DNA of 64,000 nt from Branchiostoma floridae. Lineage: Eukaryota > Chordata > Leptocardii > Amphioxiformes > Branchiostomatidae. This document shows positions 37,901-49,900 of the stretch, in pieces. The position numbers and the translations under genes were made by a program. The stretch covers positions 35,271,273-35,335,272 of the forward strand of contig NC_049979.1 in assembly GCF_000003815.2 (NCBI RefSeq). The letters run 5' to 3'. The notes below the pieces were generated by a model. It did no database searches, was not told where the DNA came from, and saw only the letters and a program-made list of their open reading frames with translations. Numbering within the stretch: position 1 is the first letter of the stretch; each line of letters opens with the position of its first letter.

Positions 37901-40900
37901 TGGATATCTACTGCTCCTGGCTTTCTGTAAGGTGAACCCAAAGTCGTTGTGTGTGTCCACAGAGGTACGAAGAACATAATCCAGAGCAAGAATGAAAAGA
38001 AATGGGGCTAGAGTATCCCCCTGTAAGACCCCTGCATGGATATGAAAAAAGTCTGTGTCACCATCAGGAGATCGCACCATGGAAGTGGTATTCTTATACA
38101 TCATCATTATTGCATTTACAGTTTCTCCAGGGATTCCGTAGGCTTCCAGAATTTCGGCTAACTTCCCTCTGTGAAGACAGTCAAATGCTTTTGAGAAGTC
38201 TACGAACAGCATGACTGCTTCTAAGTTCTTCGCTTTCACCCCTTCAATGATCCTTCTCACTGTTAAGCTCTGCCCTAGTGTTGATCTATTCTGTCTGAAT
38301 CCATTCTGGTTTGGTCTCAGCACTTTTTCTACTTCAGGTTGGATTCTATTGCGTAACATTGCATTGTAGACTTTAGCAGCGATAGGCATGAGGGTGATGC
38401 CCCTGTAGTTTGCAGTGAGTGACAGATCTCCTTTCTTCGGAAAAGGAAGGATGCACCCTTTCGTCCAAATCTGGATAGAATTTTGCAAGTACATTCTATG
38501 AATGGAGTTATGTATCAAACTCGTGTACTTATATCATTCTGAAACTACATTTTGTGATTTATACCAATCAACTTTTAAAATGTCATGTAAACCCGTTTTT
38601 TTTGGGGGGGGGGCGAAATCGCTAAAGGGGGGCGAGGTAGGGGGGCGAGATCACTAGCCGGGGAGGGCGAGATTGCTAGTGATTTCGCCCCCGGGGGGGC
38701 GAGATCACGGGGGGGGGGGGCGAGATCGCTGTCACACCGATACCCACTTCTAAATTGCTGTGAATGACGACTGAATTTGCTGTTTGTCAGAAGGTTATCA
38801 TTTCAGAACTCACAGAGAGAAAATTTAACTCATTTAATATGCAATATACAATGTACAATAATTTCAAACCATGCATCACCAACCTGAAATGTACTTATAT
38901 TAGACAATTTCCTTGCTCTTGTACTGTGCAAGGACTAGGTCTTGTGCCTTGCAAGGACCTTGTACTTTGTGACTTTACACTAAAGAATGATTATGTAAGT
39001 TGATTATTGCTGCAGACTGGAGGTCAGCCACAATCTGTGCCCCTGGCAAACATGACTGGAGCCATGGCAGGTGTCTGATCTGTGTTGTGTGTGGAGAATG
39101 TACGGAGCATGGAAAACTGTGTCATGCACCAGGAAGGCCAAACAACAGTCCTGGCAGGTACAATGTAAAATATTATGATTACAATGACTGTCTGAAGGTA
39201 GCATTATTGAGACTGTGATCTTGCCAATATTAGTGACAGATTTTAACAATTGAAAGTGAAACATCATGATTGTTATGTAATAGTGTGTCTGTTATTATCT
39301 CCATGATAATGGGGATATTCAATGACTGTCATGTAGTTTGGGGTCACCGTGTCTGTCAGTGATGTTGTAAATGCCATGGCCTTCACCTTCTTCACCTTCA
39401 ATTAATTACCTTATACATGTAATTATTGCGGCCTTCACTTCATCAGAGTAACAGGAGTACAACAATGTAGTGGGCCCATCAAAGTTTGTGCAAAGATTCG
39501 GTTGCAGTGACATTTGTCTTGGTTATGATTAGTGTGGGATCCTCAGGAGCTGGAGGATTCTTAGCTAGGCCACTTATTTGGTCCAGTAGGTCAGGTCCCC
39601 ATGTAAGCACATGGCACTGCAGCAGTGAATACTGTCCAGGGTCTCTTGTGATTATTATTATTGTTTGGAAGAGGGATCATGCCAACTGTTACCTCTGTCA
39701 GCTACCTTGTGAACTTCTGATTTGATTAAGTGCTGCCAGGCTGACTTTGGAATTGCCAGGTTGCTCTATCAGTTTTTGGCCCATTTTAAGTGGGCACACC
39801 CAGTTTATTTGGGGTTTTAATTGGAAATGGCACATCCTGAAATCTGACAACCATGATCTCTACCAGGCAATTATCGATCCTGAAGCAATTTTTTTCTATG
39901 TCTACCCTCACCTCAGCTTAGCAGCTGGGTTGACAGATTTTCATCTGCCAGGACGCTGTCGTCATAAAATAACTGTATATCGGATGAGAGCATATTCCTT
40001 CAGCTACAAGGCTAACTGAGTCCTTGAATCCTTCAACTTCTCTAATTTAAAAAAAATAAAGGGACATTAAATCATTATTCTTATGTCAAAAATAATGCAG
40101 ATATGAGATAAAACCCATCAAAAAGACTTTTTTTGGCAAACACTACCATTAGTACTGGCAGAAAACCTTGAGTGTACTGTATAGTCGAGCCAATTATAAA
40201 GAAAATTCTAGACTAAATTCTAGACAGTTTTTTTTAATCATCTACGCGCATGGCATTGCAACTTCGCATAAACAACACCTCAGAGGTCAATCTAGGTCTA
40301 TGGAGCCTGTTTACATTCAAGGCGTATATATATTAGGGATATCCGATATCCGGAAAGTTGGGCTGAAACACAATTTGCACCAAAAACACATTATTTCCTA
40401 CGTTTTTCAGCCATGTTAACATTTATTAATTTCATTTCGTAGTATATACTGAGAAATGTAAATTCAAACATCGGAAGCCTTTTGTCACTTTTTTGTCGCG
40501 CACTTACGACGCTGTACATGTACAGTTTTTCTGGCTTTCTACAGATAAAAGAAAGGGTTGTTGACATTTGTATCCCACCTTGCTTAACAAAATGTTGTAC
40601 AGAAATGACTGTAACAAACGTTACCATTGTTCGATGCTGTCTAAGCTTTCTATTTGACCGGGTGTTAAAAAGCTGCCCACTTTTTAAATGTTCCTAGGGA
40701 CGTCCACTTATATGAGGGGTGATCAGTAAGTTCTTGGCCTCACCCAGAAATGATAAGCACAACTCAAATTTTGAGGCACAACTTCATAGTATGGAGCCTT
40801 TTATCAATATCCGCCAAATTTCAAATCATCGCAATCATTATTTTACAGGCATTCGTTTCTTGCAAATCAGAAGGTAAGTGTCGAGAAAAAAGTGGTGTGA

Positions 40901-43900
40901 ATTGTGATCAGACATGTATGGGTCGAGTTCCCCATGCCGTAAATTAACAAAAGACATTGTCAAAATGTTTGATAATGATTCTATTCCTATTTGAAGCAAA
41001 AAGAATTGGGTGATAGAGTTCCAGCAGCGCAATTTGACCCGCACACCTCAGGTCAGGTCAATTGTCCACATTTTTTCCTTCTCCCTTATTACCTAACATT
41101 ACTTGGTGTCACCTGCAAAGTAATGATCACAATAATTTGAATTTTGGTACATATTTATATAAGACTTTATACTTGACATTAATGCTTCGAAATCTGAGCT
41201 GTGCTTATTATTTCTCGGTAAAGCCGAGGACATAATTTGATAACCCCGCGTACATGTATAAAGTCTTATATGAATGTGTACCGAAATTCAAATTATTGTG
41301 ATCATTACATTGCAGGCGATACCCAGTAACGTTAGATAAGGGATAACGGAAAAAAAAGTGGACAATTGATCTGCAACCTGAGGTGTGCGGGTCAAATTGT
41401 CTGATCACACTTCAATCACCCTTCTTTTTCTCGCCACTTACCTTCTAATTTAGAAAAAAACGAATGCCGGTGTTACAGAATTTTGGGGCCCCCCAGAATT
41501 CTGCGGCCCCCCTGGTCACGTGACCAACATTTGGCATGCGGGGGCGTGGCCTAAAAACTACGATGGCCCACAAGGACATTCCCCATATACACTGGCTGGC
41601 ACCAGAAACAAGCCTGTCGTCACATGTGTATCTGTACTGAGGGCCAACATTATGACATTCTGGAGTCCAAATTATGTTGGAAAATGGTCCGTGCAATATT
41701 TCCTAAAAATAAACTGTTTTTTTTTATGATCATAGGTTTGCGTAGATATCCGCCTTACTAGATAAAACGTTCTGTGAACTAGCCCTGGGTTGAGCCCTGG
41801 ACTTTTGGGGCCCCCCTTCCCAGGGGACGAACGCTTTGCACAATCCCTATCAAACTTGGACGTCAACAAGTTCCCAACAAGTACTTTAATGTCTTACTAA
41901 AAAAAGCGGTCTGTGAACTAGCTTTGGAAATTTAAGGAGGGGGGGCCCAAAATACCGGGTTGAGCCCTTGACTTTTGGGGCCCCCCTTCCCAGGGGACGA
42001 ACGCTTTGCACAATCCTTATCAAACTTGGACGTCAACAAGTTCCCAACAAGTACTTTAATGTCTTACTAGATAAAGCGTTCTTTGAACTAGCTTTGGAAA
42101 TTTAAGGAGGGGGGCCCCAAAATACCGGGGTGAGCCCTAGACTAGCCCTGGGTTGAGCCCTGGACTTTTGCCCCCCCCCCCTTCTAAGGGGACGAACGCT
42201 TTGCACAAACCTTATCAAATTTAGACGTCAACAAGTTCCTAACAAGTACTTTAATGTCTTACTAGAAAAGGTGGTCTTTGAACTAGCTTTGGAAATTTAA
42301 GGAGGGGGGCCCCAAAATACCGGGGTGAGCCCTGGACTAGCCCTGGGTTGAGCCCTGGACTTTTAATGCCCCCCTTCCCAGGGGACGAACGCTTTGCACA
42401 AACCTTATCAAATTTGGACGTCAACAAGTTCCCCACAAGTACTTTAATGTCTTACTAAAAAAAGCGGTCTTTGAATTAGCTTTGGAAATTTAAGGAGGGG
42501 GGCCCCAAAATACCGGGTTGAGCCCTGGACTAGCTCTGGGTTGAGCCCTGGACTTTTGGGGCCCCCCTTCCCAGGGGACGAACGCTTTGTACAATCCTTA
42601 TCAAACTTGGACGTCAACAAGTTCCCAACAAGTACTTTAATGTCTTACTCCAAAAAGCGGTCAGTGAACTAGCTTTGGAAATTTAAGGAGGGGGGCCCGA
42701 AAATACCGGGTTGAGCACTGGACTAGCCCTGGGCTGAGCCTTGGACTTTTAGGGCCCCCCTTCGCAGGGGACGAACGCTTTGCACAATCCTCATTAAACT
42801 TGGACGTCAACAAGTTCCCAACAAGTACTTTAATGTTTTACTTAAAAAAGCGGTCTGTGAACTAGCTTTGGAAATTTAAGGAGGGGGGGCCCAAAATACC
42901 GGGTTGAGCCCTTGAATTTTGGGGCCCCCCCTTCCAAGGGGACAAACGCTTTGCACAATCCTTATCAAACTTGGACGTCAACAAGTTCCCCACAAGTACT
43001 TTAATGTCTTACTAGATAAAGCGGTCTGTGAACTAGCTTTGGAAATTTAAGGAGGGGGGCCCCAAATACCGGGGTGAGCCCTGGACTAGCCCTGGGTTGA
43101 GCTCTGGACTTTTGGGGCCCCCCTTCCCAGGGGACAAACGCTTTGCACAAACCTTATCAAATTTGGACGTCAACAAGTTCCCCACAAGTACTTTAATGTC
43201 TTACTAAAAAAAAGCGGTCTGTGAACTAGCTTTGGAAATTTAAGGAGGGGGGCCCCAAAATACCGGGGTGAGCCCTGGACTAGCCCTGGGTTGAGCCCTG
43301 GACTTTTGGGGCCCCCCTTCCCAGGGGACGAACGCTTGCACAAACCTTATCAAATTTGGACGTCAACAAGTTCCCCACAAGAACTTTAATGTCTTACTAA
43401 AAAAAGCGGTCTTTGAATTACATGTAGCAATACAAGTTTAAGGAGGGGGGCCCCAAAATACCGGGGTGAGCCCTGGACTAGCCCTGGGTTGAGCCCTGGA
43501 CTTTTGGGGCCCCCCTTCCCAGGGGACGAACGCTTGCCCCATCCATATCAAACTTGAACGCCAACAAGTTCCCAACAGGTACTTGAATCCCTTACAAAAA
43601 AAAAGCGGTTTGGCAAATACATTTGAAAATGTAGGGGGGGGGCCCCCAAAGTACCGGGGGGGGCCCTGGACATGCCTGGGCCTGAACCTGGAATATTGGG
43701 GCCCCCCTTCCCAAGGGGTCGGAGCCCTTTGCATAACCCTAACCAATTGGGAGGTTNNNNNNNNNNNNNNNNNNNNNNNNNNNNNNNNNNNNNNNNNNNN
43801 NNNNNNNNNNNNNNNNNNNNNNNNNNNNNNNNNNNNNNNNNNNNNNNNNNNNNNNNTTGTTGGGAACTTGTTGACGTCCAAGTTTGATAAGGATTGCGCA

Positions 43901-46900
43901 AAGCGTTCGTCCCCTGGGAAGGGGGGCCCCAAAAGTCCAGGGCTCAACCCAGAGCTAGTCCAGGGCTCAACCCGGTATTTTGGGGCCCCCCTCCTTAAAT
44001 TTCCAAAGCTAGTTCACAGACTGCTTTTTCTAGTAAGATATTAAAGTACGTTTTGGAACTTTTTGACGTTCAAGTTTGATAAGGTTTGTGCAAAGCGTTC
44101 GTCCCCTTAGAAGGGGGCCCCAAAAGTCCAGGGCTCAACCCAGGGCTAGTCTAGGGCTCACCCCGGTATTTTGGGGCCCCCCTCCTTAAATTTCCAAAGC
44201 TAGTTCAATCAAAGACCGCTTTTTCTAGTAAGACATTAAAGTACTTGTTGGGAACTTGTTGACGTCTAAATTTGATAAGGTTTGTGCAAAGCGTTCGTCC
44301 CCTAAGAAGGGGGGCCCCAAAAGTCCAGGGCTCAACCCAGGGCTAGTCCAGGGCTCACCCCGGTGTTTTGGGGCCCCCCTCCTTAAATTTCCAAAGCTAG
44401 TTCACAGACCGCTTTTTTTTTTAGTAAGACATTAAAGTACTTGTTGGGAACTTGTTGACGTCCAAGTTTGATAAGGTTTGTGCAAAGCGTTCGTACCCTT
44501 GGAAAGGGGGCCCTAAAAGTCCAGGACTCACCGAGGTATTTTTGGGCCCCCCTCCTTAAATTTCCAAAGCTAGTTCACAGACCGCTTTTTTTTAGTAAGA
44601 CATTAAAGTACTTGTTGGGAACTTGTTGACGTCCAAGTTTGATAAGGTTTGTGCAAAGCGTTCGTACCCTTGGAAGGGGGGCCCTAAAAGTCCAGGACTC
44701 ACCGAGGTATTTTGGGGCCCCCCTCCTTAAATTTCCAAAGCTAGTCACAGACCGCTTTTTTTAGTAAGACATTAAAGTACTTGTGGGGAACTTGTTGACG
44801 TCCAAATTTGATAAGGTTTGTGCAAAGCGTTCGTCCCCTTAGAAGGGGGGCCCCAAAAGTCCAGGGCTCAACCCAGGGCTAGTCCAGGGCTCACCCCGGT
44901 ATTTTGGGGCCCCCCTCCTTAAATTTCCAAAGCTACTTTACAAACCGCTTTTTTTTAGTAAGACATTCAAGTACTTGTTGGGAACTTGTTGACGTCCAAG
45001 TTTGATAAGGATTGTGCAAAGCGTTCGTCCCCTGGGAAGGGGGGCCCCAAAAGTCCAGGGCTCAACCCGGTATTTTGGGCCCCCCTCCTTAAATTTCCAA
45101 AGCTAGTTCAAAGACCGCTTTTTTTAGTAAGACATTAAAGTACTTGTGGGGAACTTGTTGACGTCCAAATTTGATAAGGTTTGTGCAAAGCGTTCGTACC
45201 CTTAGAAGGGGGGCCCCAAAAGTCTAGGGCTCAACCCAGGGCTAGTCCAGGGCTCACCCCGGTATTTTGGTGCCCCCTTCCTTAAATTTCCAAAGCTACT
45301 TCACAAACCGCTTTTTTGGAGTAAGCCTATAAAGTACTTGTTGGGAACTTGTTGACGTCCAAGTTTGATAAGGATTGTGCAAAGCGTTCGTCCCCTTGGA
45401 AGGGGGGCCCCAAAAGTCCAGGACTCACTCCAGAGCTAGTCCAGGGCTCACCCCGGTATTTTGGGCCCCCCTCCTTAAATTTCCAAAGCTAGTTCACAGA
45501 CCGCTTTATTTTAGTAAGACATTAAAGTACTTGTTGGGAACTTGTTGACGTCCAAGTTTGATAAGGATTGTGCAAAGCGTTCGTCCCCTGGGAAGGGGGG
45601 CCCCAAAAGTCCAGGGCTCAACCCAGGGCTAGTTCACAGAACGTTTTATCTAGTAAGGCGGATATCTACGCAAACCTATGATCCTAAGAAAAACAGTTTA
45701 TTTTTAGGAAATATTGCACGGACCATTTTCCAACATAATTTGGACTCCAGAATGTCATAATGTTGGCCCTCAGTACAGATGCACATGTGACGACAGGCTT
45801 GTTTCTGGTGCCAGCCAGTGTATATGGGGAATGTCCTTGTGGGCCATCGTAGTTTTTAGGCCACGCCCCCGCATGCCAAATGTTGGTCACGTGACCAGGG
45901 GGGCCGCAGAATTCTGGGGGGCCCCAAAATTCTGTAACACCGGGAAAGTAATGACTTTTTGGAGGATATTGATAAAAGTATGAAGTCGTGCCACAAAATC
46001 TGAGTTGTGCTTATTATTTCTGGGTTAGGCCAAGAAATTATCGATCACTCTCTCATCTACCTAAATGATGTAGTCAATAAGGTGAGTCCTTTCGAAGAAA
46101 GTCTGCTGTTGTAACAAACGTTACCGGTAACGTTTATTACCTGCCCTGTAATGCATTACCAGTGGGGCCGAAAATAATAAGTTGCGATTTTTTGGCTATG
46201 GTTAAAGGAGGAATTTTCCTAAACAACCACATAGTTTCCACTGAAAATAAAGCCGATTTATTTTTTGACCAAAAAAATGCCATTTTCGACATTTTGATGA
46301 GAACGAGTGGACTGTCAGGTGTAAGTCTATTGCATGGGGAACAATATCACGTTGCTGAATTGTAGTTTATGTTAGAATTTTCAACAGTCCATAGTCTTTA
46401 AGGCTATTTAGAGACACAATTGATTTGTTCCACAAAGAGTTGTTTTAATAGTCACACTGATAAATTAGACGATTTACTTTACCTGACTGTAGTTTTGCTG
46501 GGTGTGGAAATGGCCATGCTGGATGTGATGACTGTGGAGCCTGCATACCTTGTGCAGGGGAAGAGAAGGAGGAACGGGACATTCTGGACAGTTTCATGAA
46601 GCTTTGTCAACTCATCAAGGAGAGTTGGGAGAAGATGTCAAAAGAGGAGGATAACAAAAGTAAGTATGAAGTAATGGTTCAATCTGTTCCCAATTAATCA
46701 TTTGCATGCATCAATATTGCATGCTCAACTCAACTTTGGGTACCGGGATACATGTACCTCTAAAAGTAATAAGACCTTTTAATGGAGTGTGTTTGTGGCG
46801 AGTGACGAGGTAATGTCTTCAAAAAGCTACAAGTAATACCAAATTTAAAGCATAAACAACGCCTCCACCACTAACATTGTACCAAACATTGCCTGTACTA

Positions 46901-49900
46901 AAGATTACCAAGGTCAAAAACATAGCAGATATTGGTGGCCCAAATCTACCTACTTACATTATTGGGATGGCATCACCATAAGCGATTGTTTACTTTTTAA
47001 ATCAAGTTATACACGTATTGGCATACAGTTCTGCAAGTGAGAAAGCCTCCTAATGGGGTCAACTTCCTTGAGGTCATTGACCCCTATGGCCATTGGAAAA
47101 TGACCCCCAAAATTTAAAAAAGTCGTTTTGAAGTGGTTCATACCAAAAATAATACATGGGTCATTTGAATGAATATCTAGTGCAAAATTTAGGCCATTTG
47201 GTTGTAAAACCAGTGTACAGGAGCCAAAAAATCGCAAAATCAAGCATTTTGTTGTATTGTATGCCAAAAGTGTTATTGAATGCATGTGCGCACATGTTAG
47301 CCTATGCCACTCAGCTCAGTTGCTTGTAAAACCAGGGTACAGGAGCCAAAAAAGTACTTTTTTGTCAAAAAATTGCCAACAAATCGCAAAATTAAGCATT
47401 TTGTTGTACTGTATGCCAAAACAGTTATTTTATCTATGTGGGTAATAATCAAGGCACCTCTGTGTCATATTTCAGGTCATTCGGTTGTAATACCAGGGTA
47501 CAGGCCAGGGGTCCAACATATACAGTATTGGTCTAAAATGACCAAAAAACCTCAATAAAATCATTTTAGGGGTGGATATAAAAAATGAAAAAAAAAAAAA
47601 AAAGCCTGGGGGTATTGGCCCACTCTACCCTTGTGCCAAATTTCTAGTCATTCGGTCCAGGAGCGACGGAGATACCACATTTTGAAGATTTGACAGGAGA
47701 AAGAAAGAAAGAAGCAAGAAGAAACATTACGGATACAATATTATTCACCATACCTATGGTATGGCTGAAATATAATTATTATACCTACCTACTACAGCAA
47801 CAGATATATCATCTGGCAGGAGACAATGTTGCCACTAAAACAGAGGATACAATTGAAAGTAACCTGTGTTAACCTGGCTCCAACTCCCTCCTATACTAGG
47901 GAAAAATCGTAGGTCACTCGATGACGATGTGTATTCACTCTGACGGTCACTCCCCCAAAAGCCCAGTGCGTATGCGTCAACTGTTCCATCGGTGAGGGGG
48001 GACTCAACCATTCTAAATAAACTAACAACCTGATACATTGAAGGTGACAGAGGCCCCTGCAAAACAGGTAATGGTTCCACATGTATAAGTGTAAACTAAG
48101 ACCTATCAATCATCCCTAACCCAACCATCACCTGTTTTCACAACCAAGCAGATATTGGTGGGGAAGCGCAAACCGCACAAAACAGGGTCAATATACAGTA
48201 TCAAGTTCAACCACTAGGAGGCCCCAAATCAAACCTGACCATCAGGACATTAGCACCAACCCATGTTGGTGCCAATGGTAGCACAATCGCACGGTAACCT
48301 GCAGTGTCAAGTCCAAACACCAAGAGGGACAAATTCAAAATTAAGAATTAGGCAACCACCACCAACACATGTACCAAATATCATTGCGCTCGCACCTTTC
48401 GTTCTGGAGATACAGCTCCGGAAACGCCCCATCTACACACTAAAAGCTACCTGCCGTGTCAAGTTCAAACACAAGGAGGCCCAAAATCAAACACGAACAA
48501 CAGGCAACAACCACCCACCCATGTACCAAAAATCGTTGCAATCGCACATATCGTTCAGGACATACAGCGCCAAAACGCTCCCAAAACACAAAAAATGCAA
48601 TCTGCAATGTCAAGTTCAAACACCAGGAGGCCCAAAATCAAACCTGACCGTCAGGCCACCACCCCCAACCCATGTACTAAAAACCATTGTGCTCGCAGGA
48701 TCCGTTCTCAAGATACATCACCAGAAACGCCCCTTCCACACATTCCCACTCTACTGAAAACTAAACCCTGCATTACATGCAGGTTAAAACTCCCACGCTG
48801 CTGAAAACTATTATCATTAAGCTGCATGTAACACCACTCCCTGTCCCAAGACCTATCCACTACTAAAAATGCAATGAACCTGGCACTTGTAGAAAATTCG
48901 AACTTGTGGACTGCAGTACCATAAGTCAATGCCACGAGGCCAATTATTGGACTTGAACTTCCTTTTAGCAACCCCTAACCATTCAACAAATATCATGCAG
49001 AACCATCCACAGCTTTTCGAGCTGAGTATATAGTTAAGGCCATGTTGATTTGATTATATGGATGACATCAGCGCTCGCACCAATTTTCGGCCGTTTCCAA
49101 AAAAAAAAAAGTTTTCAACCACATAATAAATTGTGCAAAGCGGTTGTGAAATGAGCACAAATATCCCGTAGATTGAAAAAAAAGTATCAGAAAACAGATA
49201 ACTAATGCCATAGAATGCCAAAATAAATCTAAAGTCAAAGAATAAGATGTGAAAGGACAGAAAGAAAGAAAATCTATTGTTTTTTTTCAGGTTTTTTTTT
49301 TTTTTGATTGGTCCAAGACGAAAAAATGTTTTGCACCCGTATGATGTACTGGTCCCTGCACCTAACTGTTGGTATACCATACTATGTGTGTTTAGTCCTA
49401 TGTTCAAGCTTCCTGGCCACTTTGATTTCATACTGAAGGCAACTTTTTTTTTTGGCCAAAGTTTTTTTTTATTCGCTCGCTCGCATCAATTTTGGAGTTC
49501 CCAGAGGATGTCATCCATATAATCAAATCAACATGGCCATACATACATACACAGTCCTCTGCAGTATTAATGGAAAAGGCCAGGTAAACCATTTTCGATC
49601 TTCAAATTGAACTTTTCACACACGTACAACCGCTACTCACCAGGCCAAATATCATGAGGATCCATTGGTATTGACCAACGTACAATGTACAATGTACAAT
49701 GTACACACCACATCCACTTCACCATGGCACAACGGGAAACATAACCTTTAATATTATATATATATTAAGAATCCTTGGGGTAATAAATCAAGCTTTTCAG
49801 TGGGGATAATCATGATCATAAAGGTTTTTAATGTACTACGTAAATGTGTTTTAAAGTTAATTCTTCGCCATGGGCTGCAATGGAATTTCCATTGCAGCCC

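Larger units (their letters stand above)
36752..38518 (-). mobile_element. RTE-type non-LTR retrotransposon, 5'-truncated, split by MITEs
   Basis: The - strand encodes a reverse transcriptase core: LPFPKKGDLSLTANYRGITL, LFVDFSKAFDCLHRGKL, GVLQGDTLAPFLFILALDYV and the active-site DADYADDLALLAD. After a MITE pair at 37400-37757, the frame resumes with VERFSYLGSDIS and LYGSPAWTLTRKLESKL, then RTRFAGHCFRNKAELASG and GRPRLTYIDQLARDVGL. This C-terminus is typical of RTE-like elements. A short GATGAT repeat near 36752-36770 forms the 3' tail. There is no endonuclease, so it cannot move by itself. Confidence 0.85.
40711..46057. mobile_element. Mariner-like MITE disrupted by a foldback element
   Basis: Left end TATGAGGGGTGATCAGTAAG with TTCTTGGCCTCACCCAGAAA matches the reverse complement of 45955-46056 over about 100 bases. 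Between them, 40855-41462 is itself a palindrome (AAGGTAAGTGTCGAG against CTCGCCACTTACCTT, and CAATAATTTGAATTTTGGTAC against its complement). Confidence 0.55.

Noticed and set aside
43438-44044. Frames crossing the N gap
   Set aside because: They come from the GGGGCCCC-rich foldback arms and run through unknown bases.
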